Shown here: piece after piece, positions 42,812-50,752 of the stretch
How the letters are laid out: each line of letters begins with the position of its first letter
Position numbering within the stretch: position 1 is the stretch's first letter
Origin: Betaproteobacteria bacterium
GTDB taxonomy: Bacteria > Pseudomonadota > Gammaproteobacteria > Burkholderiales > SHXO01
Direction of reading: 5' to 3'
Assembly (NCBI GenBank): GCA_025356655.1
Contig: JANXRW010000003.1
Span: forward strand, 1-50,752
DNA length: 50,752 nucleotides
Position numbers and translations under genes: made by a program
Notes under the pieces: generated by a model
Told to the model about the DNA's origin: nothing
Seen by the model: the letters and a program-made list of their open reading frames with translations, nothing else
The model's database searches: none

Positions 42812-43194
42812 GGCTGCTGCTCGACACTCACCTCCTGCTTTGGGCCGCGGGGCAACCCGAGTTGCTGTCGGAGGCCGCGCGCGACCTGCTCGAGGATCCG
42901 GCCAACGAGTTGTTGTTCAGTGCGGCTAGCCTGTGGGAGATCGCCATTAAGCGCGCGCTCGGGCGAGACGACTTGCGAGTGGAACCGCGAGTGCTTCGTC
43001 GAAGCCTCCTGGACAATGGCTATGGCGAGATACCCGTGACCAGCGCCCATGCGGTGGCCATCGACGGGCTTGCACCCATCCATAGGGATCCGTTCGATCA
43101 GATCCTCCTCGCGCAGGCACTGGCGGAGGGCGTCATGCTAGTCACGGCCGACAGGGCACTGGCTCGCTATCCAGGCCCCATCCGGAAGGTTTGA
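42808..43194 (+). CDS. PIN-domain ribonuclease toxin (VapC-like)
   Basis: 128 residues from GTG at 42808. The PIN-domain acidic residues are present: Asp6 in LLLDTHLLLW, Glu in SLWEIAIK, Asp in RDPFDQILLAQA and Asp in TADRAL. These coordinate Mg/Mn for RNA cleavage. It belongs to the group that pairs with Phd-type antitoxins. Target RNA unknown; module complete. Confidence 0.9.
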   Translation: MRLLLDTHLLLWAAGQPELLSEAARDLLEDPANELLFSAASLWEIAIKRALGRDDLRVEPRVLRRSLLDNGYGEIPVTSAHAVAIDGLAPIHRDPFDQILLAQALAEGVMLVTADRALARYPGPIRKV

Positions 43195-43303
43195 GCATCC
43201 GGCCCTCGCGGTCGACGTCCGTCTCGCCTCAAGGCTAGCGTGCTATACGGGGCTGTGATGGCGGGCCGGGGCGGGCCTTGCTCGCCGCAGGGAAAGAGTC
43301 CGC

Positions 43304-43790
43304 ATGAGCAACCGCCGCGTCAGCGTCGGGTTGCAGCGCGGAGTGCAGAGCTACCGGGGCGATTACCTGGACCGGAATCCGGACCATCCCCACGCCTTTG
43401 GCCAACCGTTGCGGCGCATGAGCTTTGCCCTCCAGGCCAACGAACACCGGATGTCAGGCTGGGTCAGTTCACGCATGCGGGACATCGTCCACCCCATCGG
43501 CCCGTCCCGCCACACCCTCAATCGTTGTCAGGGTCATTACAGCATCAGCCTTTACCAAGAGCACGCATAACACCGGCGGCGCTCTCCTGGGCAGCAACCC
43601 CGTGGGCAGCGTGGTCAACGCCTACCTGCAGCGCTGGGACGTCCCCAACCTGTTTGTGGTCAGTGTCGGTGCGTTCCCGCAGAACCGCGGCCAGCACCCC
43701 GCTGGAACCGTCGGTACGCTGCTTTCCGGGTCGCTCGAGCCCCGCGCGAGCGATACCTGGAGGCGCCCCGCGAGTGCCTTCTCTGAACCG
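43304..43790 (+). pseudogene. GMC oxidoreductase C-terminal fragment, frameshifted
   Basis: The first frame has GVQSYRGDYLDRNPDHPHAF, then GQPLRRMSFALQANEHRMSG, and ends at 43570. The second continues THNTGGALLGSNPVGSVVNA, then YLQRWDVPNLFVVSVGAFPQ and GTVGTLL. Together they match the C-terminal substrate-binding part of gluconate 2-dehydrogenase-like GMC flavoproteins, in which THNTGG and the catalytic-region P.NAGYNPTGTVG-type motif occur. The N-terminal FAD domain is missing, so the gene is dead. Confidence 0.7.
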
Positions 43791-43828
43791 ACAGTCCGGC
43801 GCCCGTATGCTTCCCAGCCAAGTCCCCC

Positions 43829-44281
43829 TCAGAGCAGGTCCGTGCTTTGCACCGCCTTGAGGACCACTTGGGCGTGCTCGCGTCGTGGGCGGTGCGTCAG
43901 CCAGAAAACGGCACCTTTGCGCACGCTCAACTCCCGCGGCTCCCCGGTCAGCAGTAGGCTCACCACCTGGCCCAGGGTCGGCTGGTGTCCTACCACCAGG
44001 ACCGCCCCCGTGCCCTCCGGCCAGCCCGCGGCGGCCAGCACGTGGGCGTAGTCCGCGCCCGGAGCAAGCTCAGGCACGGTAGTGAAGTCTCGCTCCAGGG
44101 CAAGGGCGGTCTGTTGGCAGCGCACGGCCGGGCTCGCCAGGATGAGCGTCTGGGCGGGCAGCCGCGCAAGCAGCCACTGCGCCATGGACTGCGCCTGCTT
44201 CGCGCCGCGGGCGGTGAGCTCGCGGGCCAAGTCGTCGAAGCCATCCTGCGCTTCGGCGTGTCTCCAAAGAATCAGGTCCAT
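43829..44281 (-). CDS. sixA: Phosphohistidine phosphatase SixA
   Basis: 150 residues. Histidine-phosphatase family: the catalytic His is in LILWRHAEAQDG, the second arginine in ASPAVRCQQTA, and the second His in VVGHQPTLGQV. SixA removes phosphate from phosphohistidine on ArcB/NPr-type proteins. The family also includes small-molecule phosphatases. It lies just downstream of the CYTH-CHAD gene on the same strand. Confidence 0.9.
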   Translation of the reverse strand: MDLILWRHAEAQDGFDDLARELTARGAKQAQSMAQWLLARLPAQTLILASPAVRCQQTALALERDFTTVPELAPGADYAHVLAAAGWPEGTGAVLVVGHQPTLGQVVSLLLTGEPRELSVRKGAVFWLTHRPRREHAQVVLKAVQSTDLL

Positions 44282-44305
44282 TTGCCTCCTCGGGGCCGCC
44301 GCACC

Positions 44306-45832
44306 TTACCAGGGCAGGCGTTGGCGGCGGACCTGTTTCCAGGCCGCAGGCAGGGATGCCAAGCGGGCCGAGGTCCCAGCCGCGCCGAAGCCGCGCATTA
44401 GCGCCGCAGCCTCGCGCAGCCGCTCATCGGTCGCCAGGGCCGAGAGCAGGCGCTGCGCGGTGGCCGTGTCATTGAGTGCGCCCAGCGCCTGCTGCAGCTG
44501 CACCAGGGCCTGTTGCAGCTGTGCGGCGCGATGGCTTTGCAGCAGCGGCAGAAAGAACTCCAGAGAGTAACGCAACTTCTTTACGGCGATTCGCAGCTCG
44601 TGCAGTTCCTCGAGGCTCAAGCTTGCCAGGGTTTCACCGAAGCGCATCACCTTGCGATGGCGCCGCCGCAGGAGCCAAGAGGCAAATTCCTGCAGGGGCT
44701 CGGCGCGGTGCAGTTGGGCCGCCGGGTCGGCGACGGCCTCCCAGGCCTCGCCCATAAAAGCGCTTTGCAGGCGCAGCAGCAGCGCGGTGTAGCGTCGGGA
44801 GCGAAGCGCCTCCATCGCGTCCTGGCGGCTGCTTTGGCGCGGCGCGGCGCAGGCGATCTCCAGGAGGTCGACGGCGGGGTCGGCGGGCAGCGCCGCGCGC
44901 AATTCCGGCAGCGTTTCCTCCGCGAAAACGTCCCAGTCCCTTGCAGGGCCTAACTGCGAGCTCAACCAGCGCAGCTCGTCGAGAACCTCGGCAAAGGCCT
45001 CGCGAGGGAAGGCCGGCGCAAATAGGCTGAAGCAACAGCGCAGGCGGCGCAGCGCGACACGCGCCTGGTGCAGCGTCTCCGGCCAGTCCTCGGGCCGGGC
45101 GGCGCTTTCGTTGGCCTGAAGTTGCCCCACGCAGCTGAAACACACGCGGCGGAAGGCCTCGGTCACCGTCATGCTCGCCTCGACCGTAACGGGGCCCGCC
45201 TTCACCGGCCCCGGGATCAGCGAGTCGGCCAGTGCATAACCGCGCTGTGACTTGCTGCGGTTCTCCAGGCGCAGCGGCAGGTGTTCGAGCAACGCGAGGG
45301 CTAAATCCAACAACGCCTGCGGAGGTCCGGCGAGTAGTTCCAGCTCGATTTCGCGAAGAGGCTCCTCTTTGCCCCCGGCGGCGCTGATGGTGCCCTGGTC
45401 CGTGCACAGTTCCACCTCGACGCCTGGGCTGAGCTCCAGGATCCGCCGGGTACGCCGGAACCGGGTGATGAACACCGGCTCGAGGGAAGCGCTGCGGCCC
45501 GACGCGCCGGCGAGAAGCCCACCCGCGGGCGAGCGCCACAGTGCTGGCAGGTCCAGCAGCTGACCGGCGACCGGGACGTCATATTCCTCCCGCTGGTGCA
45601 GCCCGGCTTCCGCACGGCCTCCCCCCTTGAGCGTCTGCACCCATTGCTGCCCGTCGCGCCGCAGCCGCAACGCGTAGCCCTGGTGGCGCAGCAGCCGCTG
45701 CGGCGTGTCGTAGTAGACGCTGTGCACTTGGCGGGTGGTGGGGCGGCCGCGGGTGGCCCGGCGCACCAGCGCCAGCCGGGCGAGCCGAGGCAGGTCGTGC
45801 GCTTCGATCAAGAGCTTCAGCTCAATTTCCAT
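44306..45832 (-). CDS. CYTH-CHAD protein (inorganic triphosphatase, polyphosphate-binding)
   Basis: 508 residues. The CYTH domain (about 1-205) starts with the signature E-I-E-L-K and keeps the tunnel Arg/Lys/Glu residues (VYYDTP, LRLRRDGQQWVQTLK, EEYDV, EIELELL). The CHAD domain (about 215-500) is helical with conserved His/Arg/Lys (LHQARVALRRLR, HELRIAVKKLRYSLEFF). CYTH proteins of this type (YgiF-like) cleave inorganic triphosphate; CHAD binds polyphosphate. Next gene upstream is ppk, separated by about 45 bp, which fits a polyphosphate role. Confidence 0.9.
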   Translation of the reverse strand: MEIELKLLIEAHDLPRLARLALVRRATRGRPTTRQVHSVYYDTPQRLLRHQGYALRLRRDGQQWVQTLKGGGRAEAGLHQREEYDVPVAGQLLDLPALWRSPAGGLLAGASGRSASLEPVFITRFRRTRRILELSPGVEVELCTDQGTISAAGGKEEPLREIELELLAGPPQALLDLALALLEHLPLRLENRSKSQRGYALADSLIPGPVKAGPVTVEASMTVTEAFRRVCFSCVGQLQANESAARPEDWPETLHQARVALRRLRCCFSLFAPAFPREAFAEVLDELRWLSSQLGPARDWDVFAEETLPELRAALPADPAVDLLEIACAAPRQSSRQDAMEALRSRRYTALLLRLQSAFMGEAWEAVADPAAQLHRAEPLQEFASWLLRRRHRKVMRFGETLASLSLEELHELRIAVKKLRYSLEFFLPLLQSHRAAQLQQALVQLQQALGALNDTATAQRLLSALATDERLREAAALMRGFGAAGTSARLASLPAAWKQVRRQRLPW

Positions 45833-45878
45833 GGCGGGAGCTTACTCCTGCGAGGCCGCCGAGGGCTCTAGCTGCGCG

Positions 45879-48065
45879 CTAGCCCCGTCGGGGTCCCCGC
45901 CGCGATTTGCGCAGCTCGGGTGGAGGTGAGGGCGGCTCCGTCCCGCCCGCCAGTTCCTGCAGCAGGCTGGCCTGCGCGCTGCGCGGCGCGGCGCGACCCG
46001 GGCGCCGTCGCGTATAGCGGCCATCGGAGTCCATCTCCCAGGCCTGCACGTTGTCCGAGAGATAGGCCTGCAGGCCTTCCCGGATGACCCGCTTGCGCAG
46101 ACGGGGGTCCAGCACTGGCACGCATACCTCGATGCGGCGCAAGAAGTTTCGTTCCATCCAGTCCGCGCTGCCGATCAGAGTCTGACCCGATGAATGGAAG
46201 TGGAATACCCGGTGATGCTCCAGGAACCGCCCGATGATGGAGCGCACCCGGATGTTCTCTGAGAGGCCTTTTATGCCTGGGCGCAAGCCGCAGACGCCAC
46301 GCACGATCAGGTCGATGCCGACGCCCGCAGAGGAGGCCTCGTAGAGTTCTGCGATGACCTGAGGGTCGAGCAGCGAGTTCATCTTGGCGAGGATACCGGA
46401 GCGCTGGCCAGCGCGCGCGGCTGCGGCTTCCCCCCGGATCGCGTCGATGATCTGCGTGTGCAGGGTGAAGGGGGACTGCCAGAGGTGGCGCAGTTGCCCA
46501 GCCTTACCCAGGCCGGTCAACTGCATGAACACGTCGTTCACGTCCGCGCAGATCTCATCGTGGCAGGTGAAGAGCCCGAAATCCGTATAGAGCGTCGCCG
46601 TGCGCGAGTGGTAGTTGCCCGTGCCGATGTGGACATAACGGCGCAGACCCTCGGGTTCCCGGCGCAGTACCATGGCGAGCTTCGCATGCGTCTTGTGCCC
46701 CACCACGCCGTAAACAACGTGGGCGCCCACCTCCTCGAGCCGGGAGGCCCAGTTGATGTTTGCCTCCTCGTCGAAGCGTGCCATGAGTTCCACCACGACC
46801 GTGATTTCCTTCCCGCGCTGCGCAGCTTCGATCAGGATGCGCATGAGCTCGGAGTCTGCGCCCGTGCGGTAGACCGTCTGCTTGATGGCCACCACATCCG
46901 GGTCCTTGGCGGCCTGCGCGATAAAGGCGATGACCTGTTTGAAGGATTCGTAGGGGTGATGCACCAGCACGTCGCCCTCCGCGATGGCGGCGAATACGTC
47001 GGTGTGGTGCAGGAAAGCCGAGGTGATGCCCGCGGTGAAGGTGGCGTACTTCAGGTCGGGGCGGGCGACCTCGTCGGGCACACGCATGAGCCGCACCAAG
47101 TTCACCGGGCCAGCGACCTGGTAGAGGTCCTCCTGCCCCAAGCCGAACTGCTCCAGGAGGAAGGCCGTCATTTCCCGAGGGCACAGGTCGGCGACCTCCA
47201 GGCGGACGGCATCACCGAAATGGCGCTGGGGAAGTTCGCCCTGCAGCGCCTCGCGCAGGTTCTTGACCTCTTCCTCGTCGACGAAGAGGTCGCTGTTGCG
47301 GGTGACCCGGAATTGGTAGCAACCCAGCACCTCCATGCCCGAGAACAGCTCACCCACGTGGGCGTGAATGATGGAGGAGAGGAAGACGAACCCGTGATCG
47401 CATCCGGCGAGCTTGGGCGGGATGCGGATCACCCGCGGTAGCACCCGTGGGGCTTGCACCATGGCAATGCCCGAACTGCGCCCGAAGGCGTCCTTGCCAG
47501 AGAGCTGCACCGCAAAGTTCAGGCTCTTGTTCAGAATGCGCGGGAAGGGGTGCGCCGGATCCAGCCCGATGGGCGTGAGTACCGGCATGATGTCGCGCAG
47601 AAATAGCGCCTTGATCCAGTCGCGCTGCTGGTCGGTCCAGTCGCGGCGCCGGAAAAAACGCACTCCCTCGTTAGCCAGCGCGGGGAGCACCGCCTCGTTC
47701 CACAGGCGGTACTGGGCCGCCACCAGCGCATGCGCCTCCACGGCGACTGCTGCGTAGGCCTGGGCCGGCATCAGGCCGTCCGGGCCTGGCGTCTCGGCAC
47801 CCAGGTCGATTTGCGCCTTCAGGCCGGCCACGCGGATTTCGAAAAACTCATCTAAGTTGCTGCTGACGATGCACAGGAAGCGCAGCCGCTCGAGTAGCGG
47901 CACCTCCGCATCAGCGGCTTGGGAGAGCACGCGGCGATTGAATTCCAGCAGACCCAGCTCGCGGTTTAGCATGGCCGGGCGCATGGGGGCGGCTCGCTCG
48001 CGGGCGGGTGGGGCGTCCGCGCGATTGGCCACCTTCGCCGCACGCGCGGCCAAGTTCTCGGTCAT
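45879..48065 (-). CDS. ppk: Polyphosphate kinase 1
   Basis: 728 residues from ATG at 48065, whose start overlaps the yggX stop by four bases; a 53-residue upstream extension is antisense-like and rejected. The N-terminal domain starts [18 protein letters not shown]. Phosphoaccepting His is in [14 protein letters not shown] and the second active-site His in [12 protein letters not shown]; the PLD-like fold is complete. It makes polyphosphate from ATP. The C-terminus is long and Pro/Arg-rich (about 25 residues). It forms an operon with the CYTH-CHAD gene. Confidence 0.95.
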   Translation of the reverse strand: MTENLAARAAKVANRADAPPARERAAPMRPAMLNRELGLLEFNRRVLSQAADAEVPLLERLRFLCIVSSNLDEFFEIRVAGLKAQIDLGAETPGPDGLMPAQAYAAVAVEAHALVAAQYRLWNEAVLPALANEGVRFFRRRDWTDQQRDWIKALFLRDIMPVLTPIGLDPAHPFPRILNKSLNFAVQLSGKDAFGRSSGIAMVQAPRVLPRVIRIPPKLAGCDHGFVFLSSIIHAHVGELFSGMEVLGCYQFRVTRNSDLFVDEEEVKNLREALQGELPQRHFGDAVRLEVADLCPREMTAFLLEQFGLGQEDLYQVAGPVNLVRLMRVPDEVARPDLKYATFTAGITSAFLHHTDVFAAIAEGDVLVHHPYESFKQVIAFIAQAAKDPDVVAIKQTVYRTGADSELMRILIEAAQRGKEITVVVELMARFDEEANINWASRLEEVGAHVVYGVVGHKTHAKLAMVLRREPEGLRRYVHIGTGNYHSRTATLYTDFGLFTCHDEICADVNDVFMQLTGLGKAGQLRHLWQSPFTLHTQIIDAIRGEAAAARAGQRSGILAKMNSLLDPQVIAELYEASSAGVGIDLIVRGVCGLRPGIKGLSENIRVRSIIGRFLEHHRVFHFHSSGQTLIGSADWMERNFLRRIEVCVPVLDPRLRKRVIREGLQAYLSDNVQAWEMDSDGRYTRRRPGRAAPRSAQASLLQELAGGTEPPSPPPELRKSRRGPRRG

Positions 48066-48337
48066 GACCCAGGGTGCGGTACGTAGCCCTCGGCCGCATC
48101 GACTGCGCCGCCGAAGAAGTAGCTCTCCATCTGGGCGGCCAGGTACTTGCGCACTTCCTTGTCGGCGAGGTTGAGGCGGTTCTCGTTGATCAACATCTTC
48201 TGGTGCTCCAGCCACCCGCGCCAAGCTTCCTTGGACACCGTTTCGTAGATTTTCTGTCCCAGCGCACCGGGGTAGGTGGGTACGTCCAGACCCTCGGCCT
48301 CGTGGCCGAGTTTTGCACAGTGAACCATTCTGGACAT
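48062..48337 (-). CDS. yggX: Probable Fe(2+)-trafficking protein YggX
   Basis: 91 residues from ATG at 48337 ([20 protein letters not shown]). The Cys7 of the VxCxK motif and [25 protein letters not shown] are characteristic. YggX protects iron-sulfur proteins from oxidation and moves iron. It lies upstream of ppk in the same unit; this linkage is not a usual one. Confidence 0.95.
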   Translation of the reverse strand: MSRMVHCAKLGHEAEGLDVPTYPGALGQKIYETVSKEAWRGWLEHQKMLINENRLNLADKEVRKYLAAQMESYFFGGAVDAAEGYVPHPGS

Positions 48338-48377
48338 GGGGAAAACTCCTGCTTTTAAAAGAGGGCGACGCCCCCGA

Positions 48378-49742
48378 TTATCGTTGATACGCAGGGGGAG
48401 GTAAATCCGCCGTCTGGCGAGCACTGGGCTTTTCTAGCGGGCGCACCAGGACTTTGGAGTTGCGCTGGTAGTTGTACAGCGCCTGGCGTGCCCGGGGCAG
48501 GGCGTCCAGCGGCATCTCCTCGAAGCCTCGCTCCAGAAACCAGTGGGTCGCGCGCGTGGTCAGTACGAAGAGGCGCGCGAGCCCTTGCTCGCGCGCCACC
48601 GCCAGCGCCTGGCGCAGCAGGCGATCGCCAGCACCACCGTTGCGGTAGTCCGGGTGCACCACGAGCGCGGCGAGCTCCGCGCTCGCGTCTTCAGGAAAGG
48701 GGTAGAGCGCGGCACAACCCACGAGCATGCCGTCGTGCTCCAGCACGCGAAAGCGCTCGATCTCGCGCTCGAGCAGCTCGCGCCCCCGGCGCACCAGGGT
48801 GCCGTCCGCCTCCAGCGGTGCGAGCAGCGCCAGCAGGCCGCCGACGTCCTCGATGCTGGCTTGGCGTAACTGCTCCAACGGGTCACGCGTGACCATGGTC
48901 CCTACGCCGTCGTGGGTGAAGAGTTCCAGCAAAAGTGCGCCGTCCGGACTACGGGCCACGAGGTGCGCCCGTCCCACCCCCGCCTTGCAGGCCCCCAGCG
49001 CCGCACGCAGGTGTACGGGCAGTTCTGGTCCGAGGACCGCCGGCTCGCGCAGCAGGGCCTCGGCCTCGCTCACGGTGATCTCGCGCGGCAGGCTGGCACC
49101 GCCGGCGGTCGTGGACTCCACCAGGAAGATCAACTTGTGCGCGGCTAGCGCCACCGCCGTGGCAGCGGCCACATCCTCGTGCGCCAGGTTGAACACCTCT
49201 CCGGTGGGGGAATACCCCAGCGGCGAGAGCAGCACGATCTCCCCGGCATTCAAGCGGCCGGTCAGCGCCTCGATATCAACGCGCCGTACCTCCCCGGTGA
49301 ACAAAAGATCGACCCCGTCGATTACGCCGCGCGGGCGTGCGCTAATGAAATTGCCCCCCGCTAAGCGCAGGCTCGCCCGCGGCGCCGGCGCGCTGGCGCC
49401 GCCCGCACACAGAACGGCCTCCAGTTCCACGCGCAATTGGCCGGTGGCTTGCTTCACGCACTCCAGCGCCGGTTGGTCGGTGACCCGCAGCCCGCCGATG
49501 AGCCGCCCCGGCAGGTCACGCGCGCGCAGCAGGGATTCGATCTGCGGTCGCGCCCCATGCACGAGGACGAGGCGAACGCCCAGACTCGCCAGCAGCCGGA
49601 AGTCCTCGGCCAGGGCGCCCAGACGGTTCTCTGCGACCACCTCGCCGCCGAAGGCAACCACGAAGGTTTGGCCGCGGAAGGCGTGGATGTAGGGCGCCGC
49701 CGCCCGGAACCAGCGGACGAAGTCGTGACCTGCCGCCATCAT
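48378..49742 (-). CDS. argA: N-acetylglutamate synthase, kinase-GNAT type
   Basis: 454 residues, the usual length. The N-terminal amino-acid-kinase domain (about 25-290) begins [13 protein letters not shown] and has [15 protein letters not shown] and [16 protein letters not shown]. The GNAT acetyltransferase domain at the C-terminus has [20 protein letters not shown] and [17 protein letters not shown]. It starts arginine synthesis with acetyl-CoA and glutamate and is normally inhibited by arginine. It lies upstream of yggX by about 40 bp. Confidence 0.94.
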   Translation of the reverse strand: MMAAGHDFVRWFRAAAPYIHAFRGQTFVVAFGGEVVAENRLGALAEDFRLLASLGVRLVLVHGARPQIESLLRARDLPGRLIGGLRVTDQPALECVKQATGQLRVELEAVLCAGGASAPAPRASLRLAGGNFISARPRGVIDGVDLLFTGEVRRVDIEALTGRLNAGEIVLLSPLGYSPTGEVFNLAHEDVAAATAVALAAHKLIFLVESTTAGGASLPREITVSEAEALLREPAVLGPELPVHLRAALGACKAGVGRAHLVARSPDGALLLELFTHDGVGTMVTRDPLEQLRQASIEDVGGLLALLAPLEADGTLVRRGRELLEREIERFRVLEHDGMLVGCAALYPFPEDASAELAALVVHPDYRNGGAGDRLLRQALAVAREQGLARLFVLTTRATHWFLERGFEEMPLDALPRARQALYNYQRNSKVLVRPLEKPSARQTADLPPPAYQR

Positions 49743-49763
49743 TGCGCGTTTCTCGACTTCGAT

Positions 49764-50531
49764 CTACTTGGGCGCCATGCGAATGGCGCCATCGAGGCGA
49801 ATGGTCTCGCCGTTGAGCATCACGTTCTCGATGATCTGACGGGCCAGCAGGGCATATTCTACGGGCCTGCCCAGCCGGGGCGGGAATGGCACTTGCAGGC
49901 CGAGGGATTTCTGCGCTTCCTCCGGCAGACCCTTCAGCATGGGCGTTTCGAACAGGCCGGGGGCGATCGTCACCACGCGGATGCCGGTGCGCGCGAATTC
50001 CCGCGCGATGGGCAGCGTCATGCCCACGACGCCGCCCTTGGAGGCGCTGTAGGCAGCTTGGCCGATCTGCCCGTCGAAGGCAGCCACCGAGGCCGTGTTG
50101 ATGATCACGCCGCGCTCGCCCTCAGCGTTGGGGGTGCCCTTGGCGATGAGGTCCGCGGCTAGGCGGATCATGTTGAAGGTGCCGATCAAGTTAATGGCAA
50201 TCACCTTGGTGAAGGCACCCAAAGCCTGCGGGCCGTCCTTGCCCAGCACGCGCGCGGCCACTGCCACGCCAGCGCAGTTCACCAAACCCTGGAGCCCCCC
50301 GAAGGCGCTTTCCGCCAGGGCGACGGCCGCCTGGCCCTGGGCCTCGTCGGTGACATCGGTACGAATGAACCGCGCCTGAGGGCCCAGGTGGGCGGCCAGC
50401 GCCTCGCCTTCGGCGACGTTGAGATCGGCAATGACCACGGATCCGCCGCCGGCGACGATCATCTCCGCGGTGGCCGCACCCAGACCGGAAGCGCCCCCGG
50501 TAACGATGAACCTGCTTTGTTTAAGCTCCAT
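49764..50531 (-). CDS. SDR, 3-hydroxyacyl-CoA dehydrogenase (HSD17B10)-like
   Basis: 255 residues. [14 protein letters not shown] cofactor motif, Asp in VVIADLN for NAD specificity, [35 protein letters not shown] with catalytic Ser, Tyr and Lys, and [10 protein letters not shown]. The [16 protein letters not shown] and FDGQIGQ features match the type II 3-hydroxyacyl-CoA dehydrogenase (HSD17B10) group, which oxidises 3-hydroxy-2-methylbutyryl-CoA and similar compounds. No other beta-oxidation genes are seen, so the substrate is open. ATG follows GGGGGAAC. Confidence 0.88.
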   Translation of the reverse strand: MELKQSRFIVTGGASGLGAATAEMIVAGGGSVVIADLNVAEGEALAAHLGPQARFIRTDVTDEAQGQAAVALAESAFGGLQGLVNCAGVAVAARVLGKDGPQALGAFTKVIAINLIGTFNMIRLAADLIAKGTPNAEGERGVIINTASVAAFDGQIGQAAYSASKGGVVGMTLPIAREFARTGIRVVTIAPGLFETPMLKGLPEEAQKSLGLQVPFPPRLGRPVEYALLARQIIENVMLNGETIRLDGAIRMAPK

Positions 50532-50638
50532 TCTTTTGTTCCCCCTGCAAAAAAATCGAAACGACGACGTCCCCTGACGCGACGCAGAGTATAGGACCGG
50601 CGCCGCCGCGACTAGCCCTGCCCTTTCCCCACAAGTTT

Positions 50639-50752
50639 CACGAATCCTCCTGGGGATGCCGCAGGGCGTAGCCCTGGCACATCGCCTGGAGGTAAGTGTA
50701 GCCGTGCCACATGACCTGATGCCCGGGCGGTGGATTGTTGCTCCGGCCCAGG
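50639..50752 (-). pseudogene. Transposase C-terminus at the right edge (IS4-like)
   Basis: The minus frame enters from the edge as [20 protein letters not shown], then [17 protein letters not shown], and stops at 50639. LGR..N.PPG...MW.G...L... resembles the last 30-40 residues of IS4-type transposases. The gene runs out of the window, so whether it is intact is unknown. Confidence 0.5.

Noticed and set aside
45879..48224. Longer ppk with a start at 48224
   Set aside because: The extra 53 residues lie in the yggX coding region in another frame and do not resemble the PPK N-terminus.

Overview
The window is about 50.7 kb of high-GC DNA from a Gram-negative bacterium. The gene content points to a proteobacterium, most likely a gammaproteobacterium: Slt-type murein transglycosylase, a divergent ilvA/rpiA pair, phoU-ppx, LapG/LapD, YggX, SixA, ArgA of the kinase-GNAT type and SucCD. 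This placement is inference from gene families; no rRNA gene is present. Most long genes are intact housekeeping or signalling genes, separated by islands of decayed DNA, insertion sequence remnants and toxin-antitoxin genes.

Layout. 1-235: the end of an IS66-type element that has cut a vapB antitoxin. 983-5953, all on minus: an NCS2-type permease, a biuret-hydrolase-like amidohydrolase, a decayed SDR, an intact SDR and a uronate-dehydrogenase-like epimerase. 6335-9783: a PAS-GGDEF protein with a degenerate signature (EDDEF), convergent with a GAF-LOV-PAS histidine kinase that has the photoactive cysteine but lacks the usual signalling glutamine. 9920-14083: a form II (AYRGAGR) molybdenum hydroxylase whose large subunit is divergent from its FeS and FAD subunits, plus a small exported coiled-coil protein. 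14159-17524: five copies of a short structured RNA on minus, each ending in an intrinsic terminator; three carry sigma-28 (FliA)-like promoters at fixed spacing. Decayed sequence and one SEC-C gene lie between them. 17866-23101: sucCD, a Ser/Thr kinase fused to a cyclic-nucleotide-binding domain, a GST, and cca. 23128-27551: an NDUFA9-like protein, slt and ilvA. 27740-35891, all on plus: rpiA, phoU, ppx, an OsmC protein, LapG-like protease, LapD-like receptor, MOSC, DUF1415 and arfB. 36076-43800: an accessory region with transposase remnants, DUF488, hipBA, a second broken hipB-like gene with an IS66 end, a PilT-like ATPase, a Phd/PIN pair and a frameshifted GMC oxidoreductase. 43829-50531, all on minus: sixA, CYTH-CHAD, ppk, yggX, argA and an SDR. 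The right edge holds the C-terminus of another transposase.

How the genes fit together. Polyphosphate genes recur: ppk makes it, ppx degrades it, CHAD binds it, and phoU links to phosphate control. Cyclic-di-GMP signalling is represented by the degenerate GGDEF protein and by LapD, whose partner protease LapG is encoded just upstream. The adhesin that LapG would cut is not in the window.

The strongest candidate for something undescribed is the five-copy small-RNA array with sigma-28-like promoters. Other notable points are the LOV kinase with Gln replaced by Ala, and a cca gene with a likely CTG start and a destroyed HD phosphohydrolase site.
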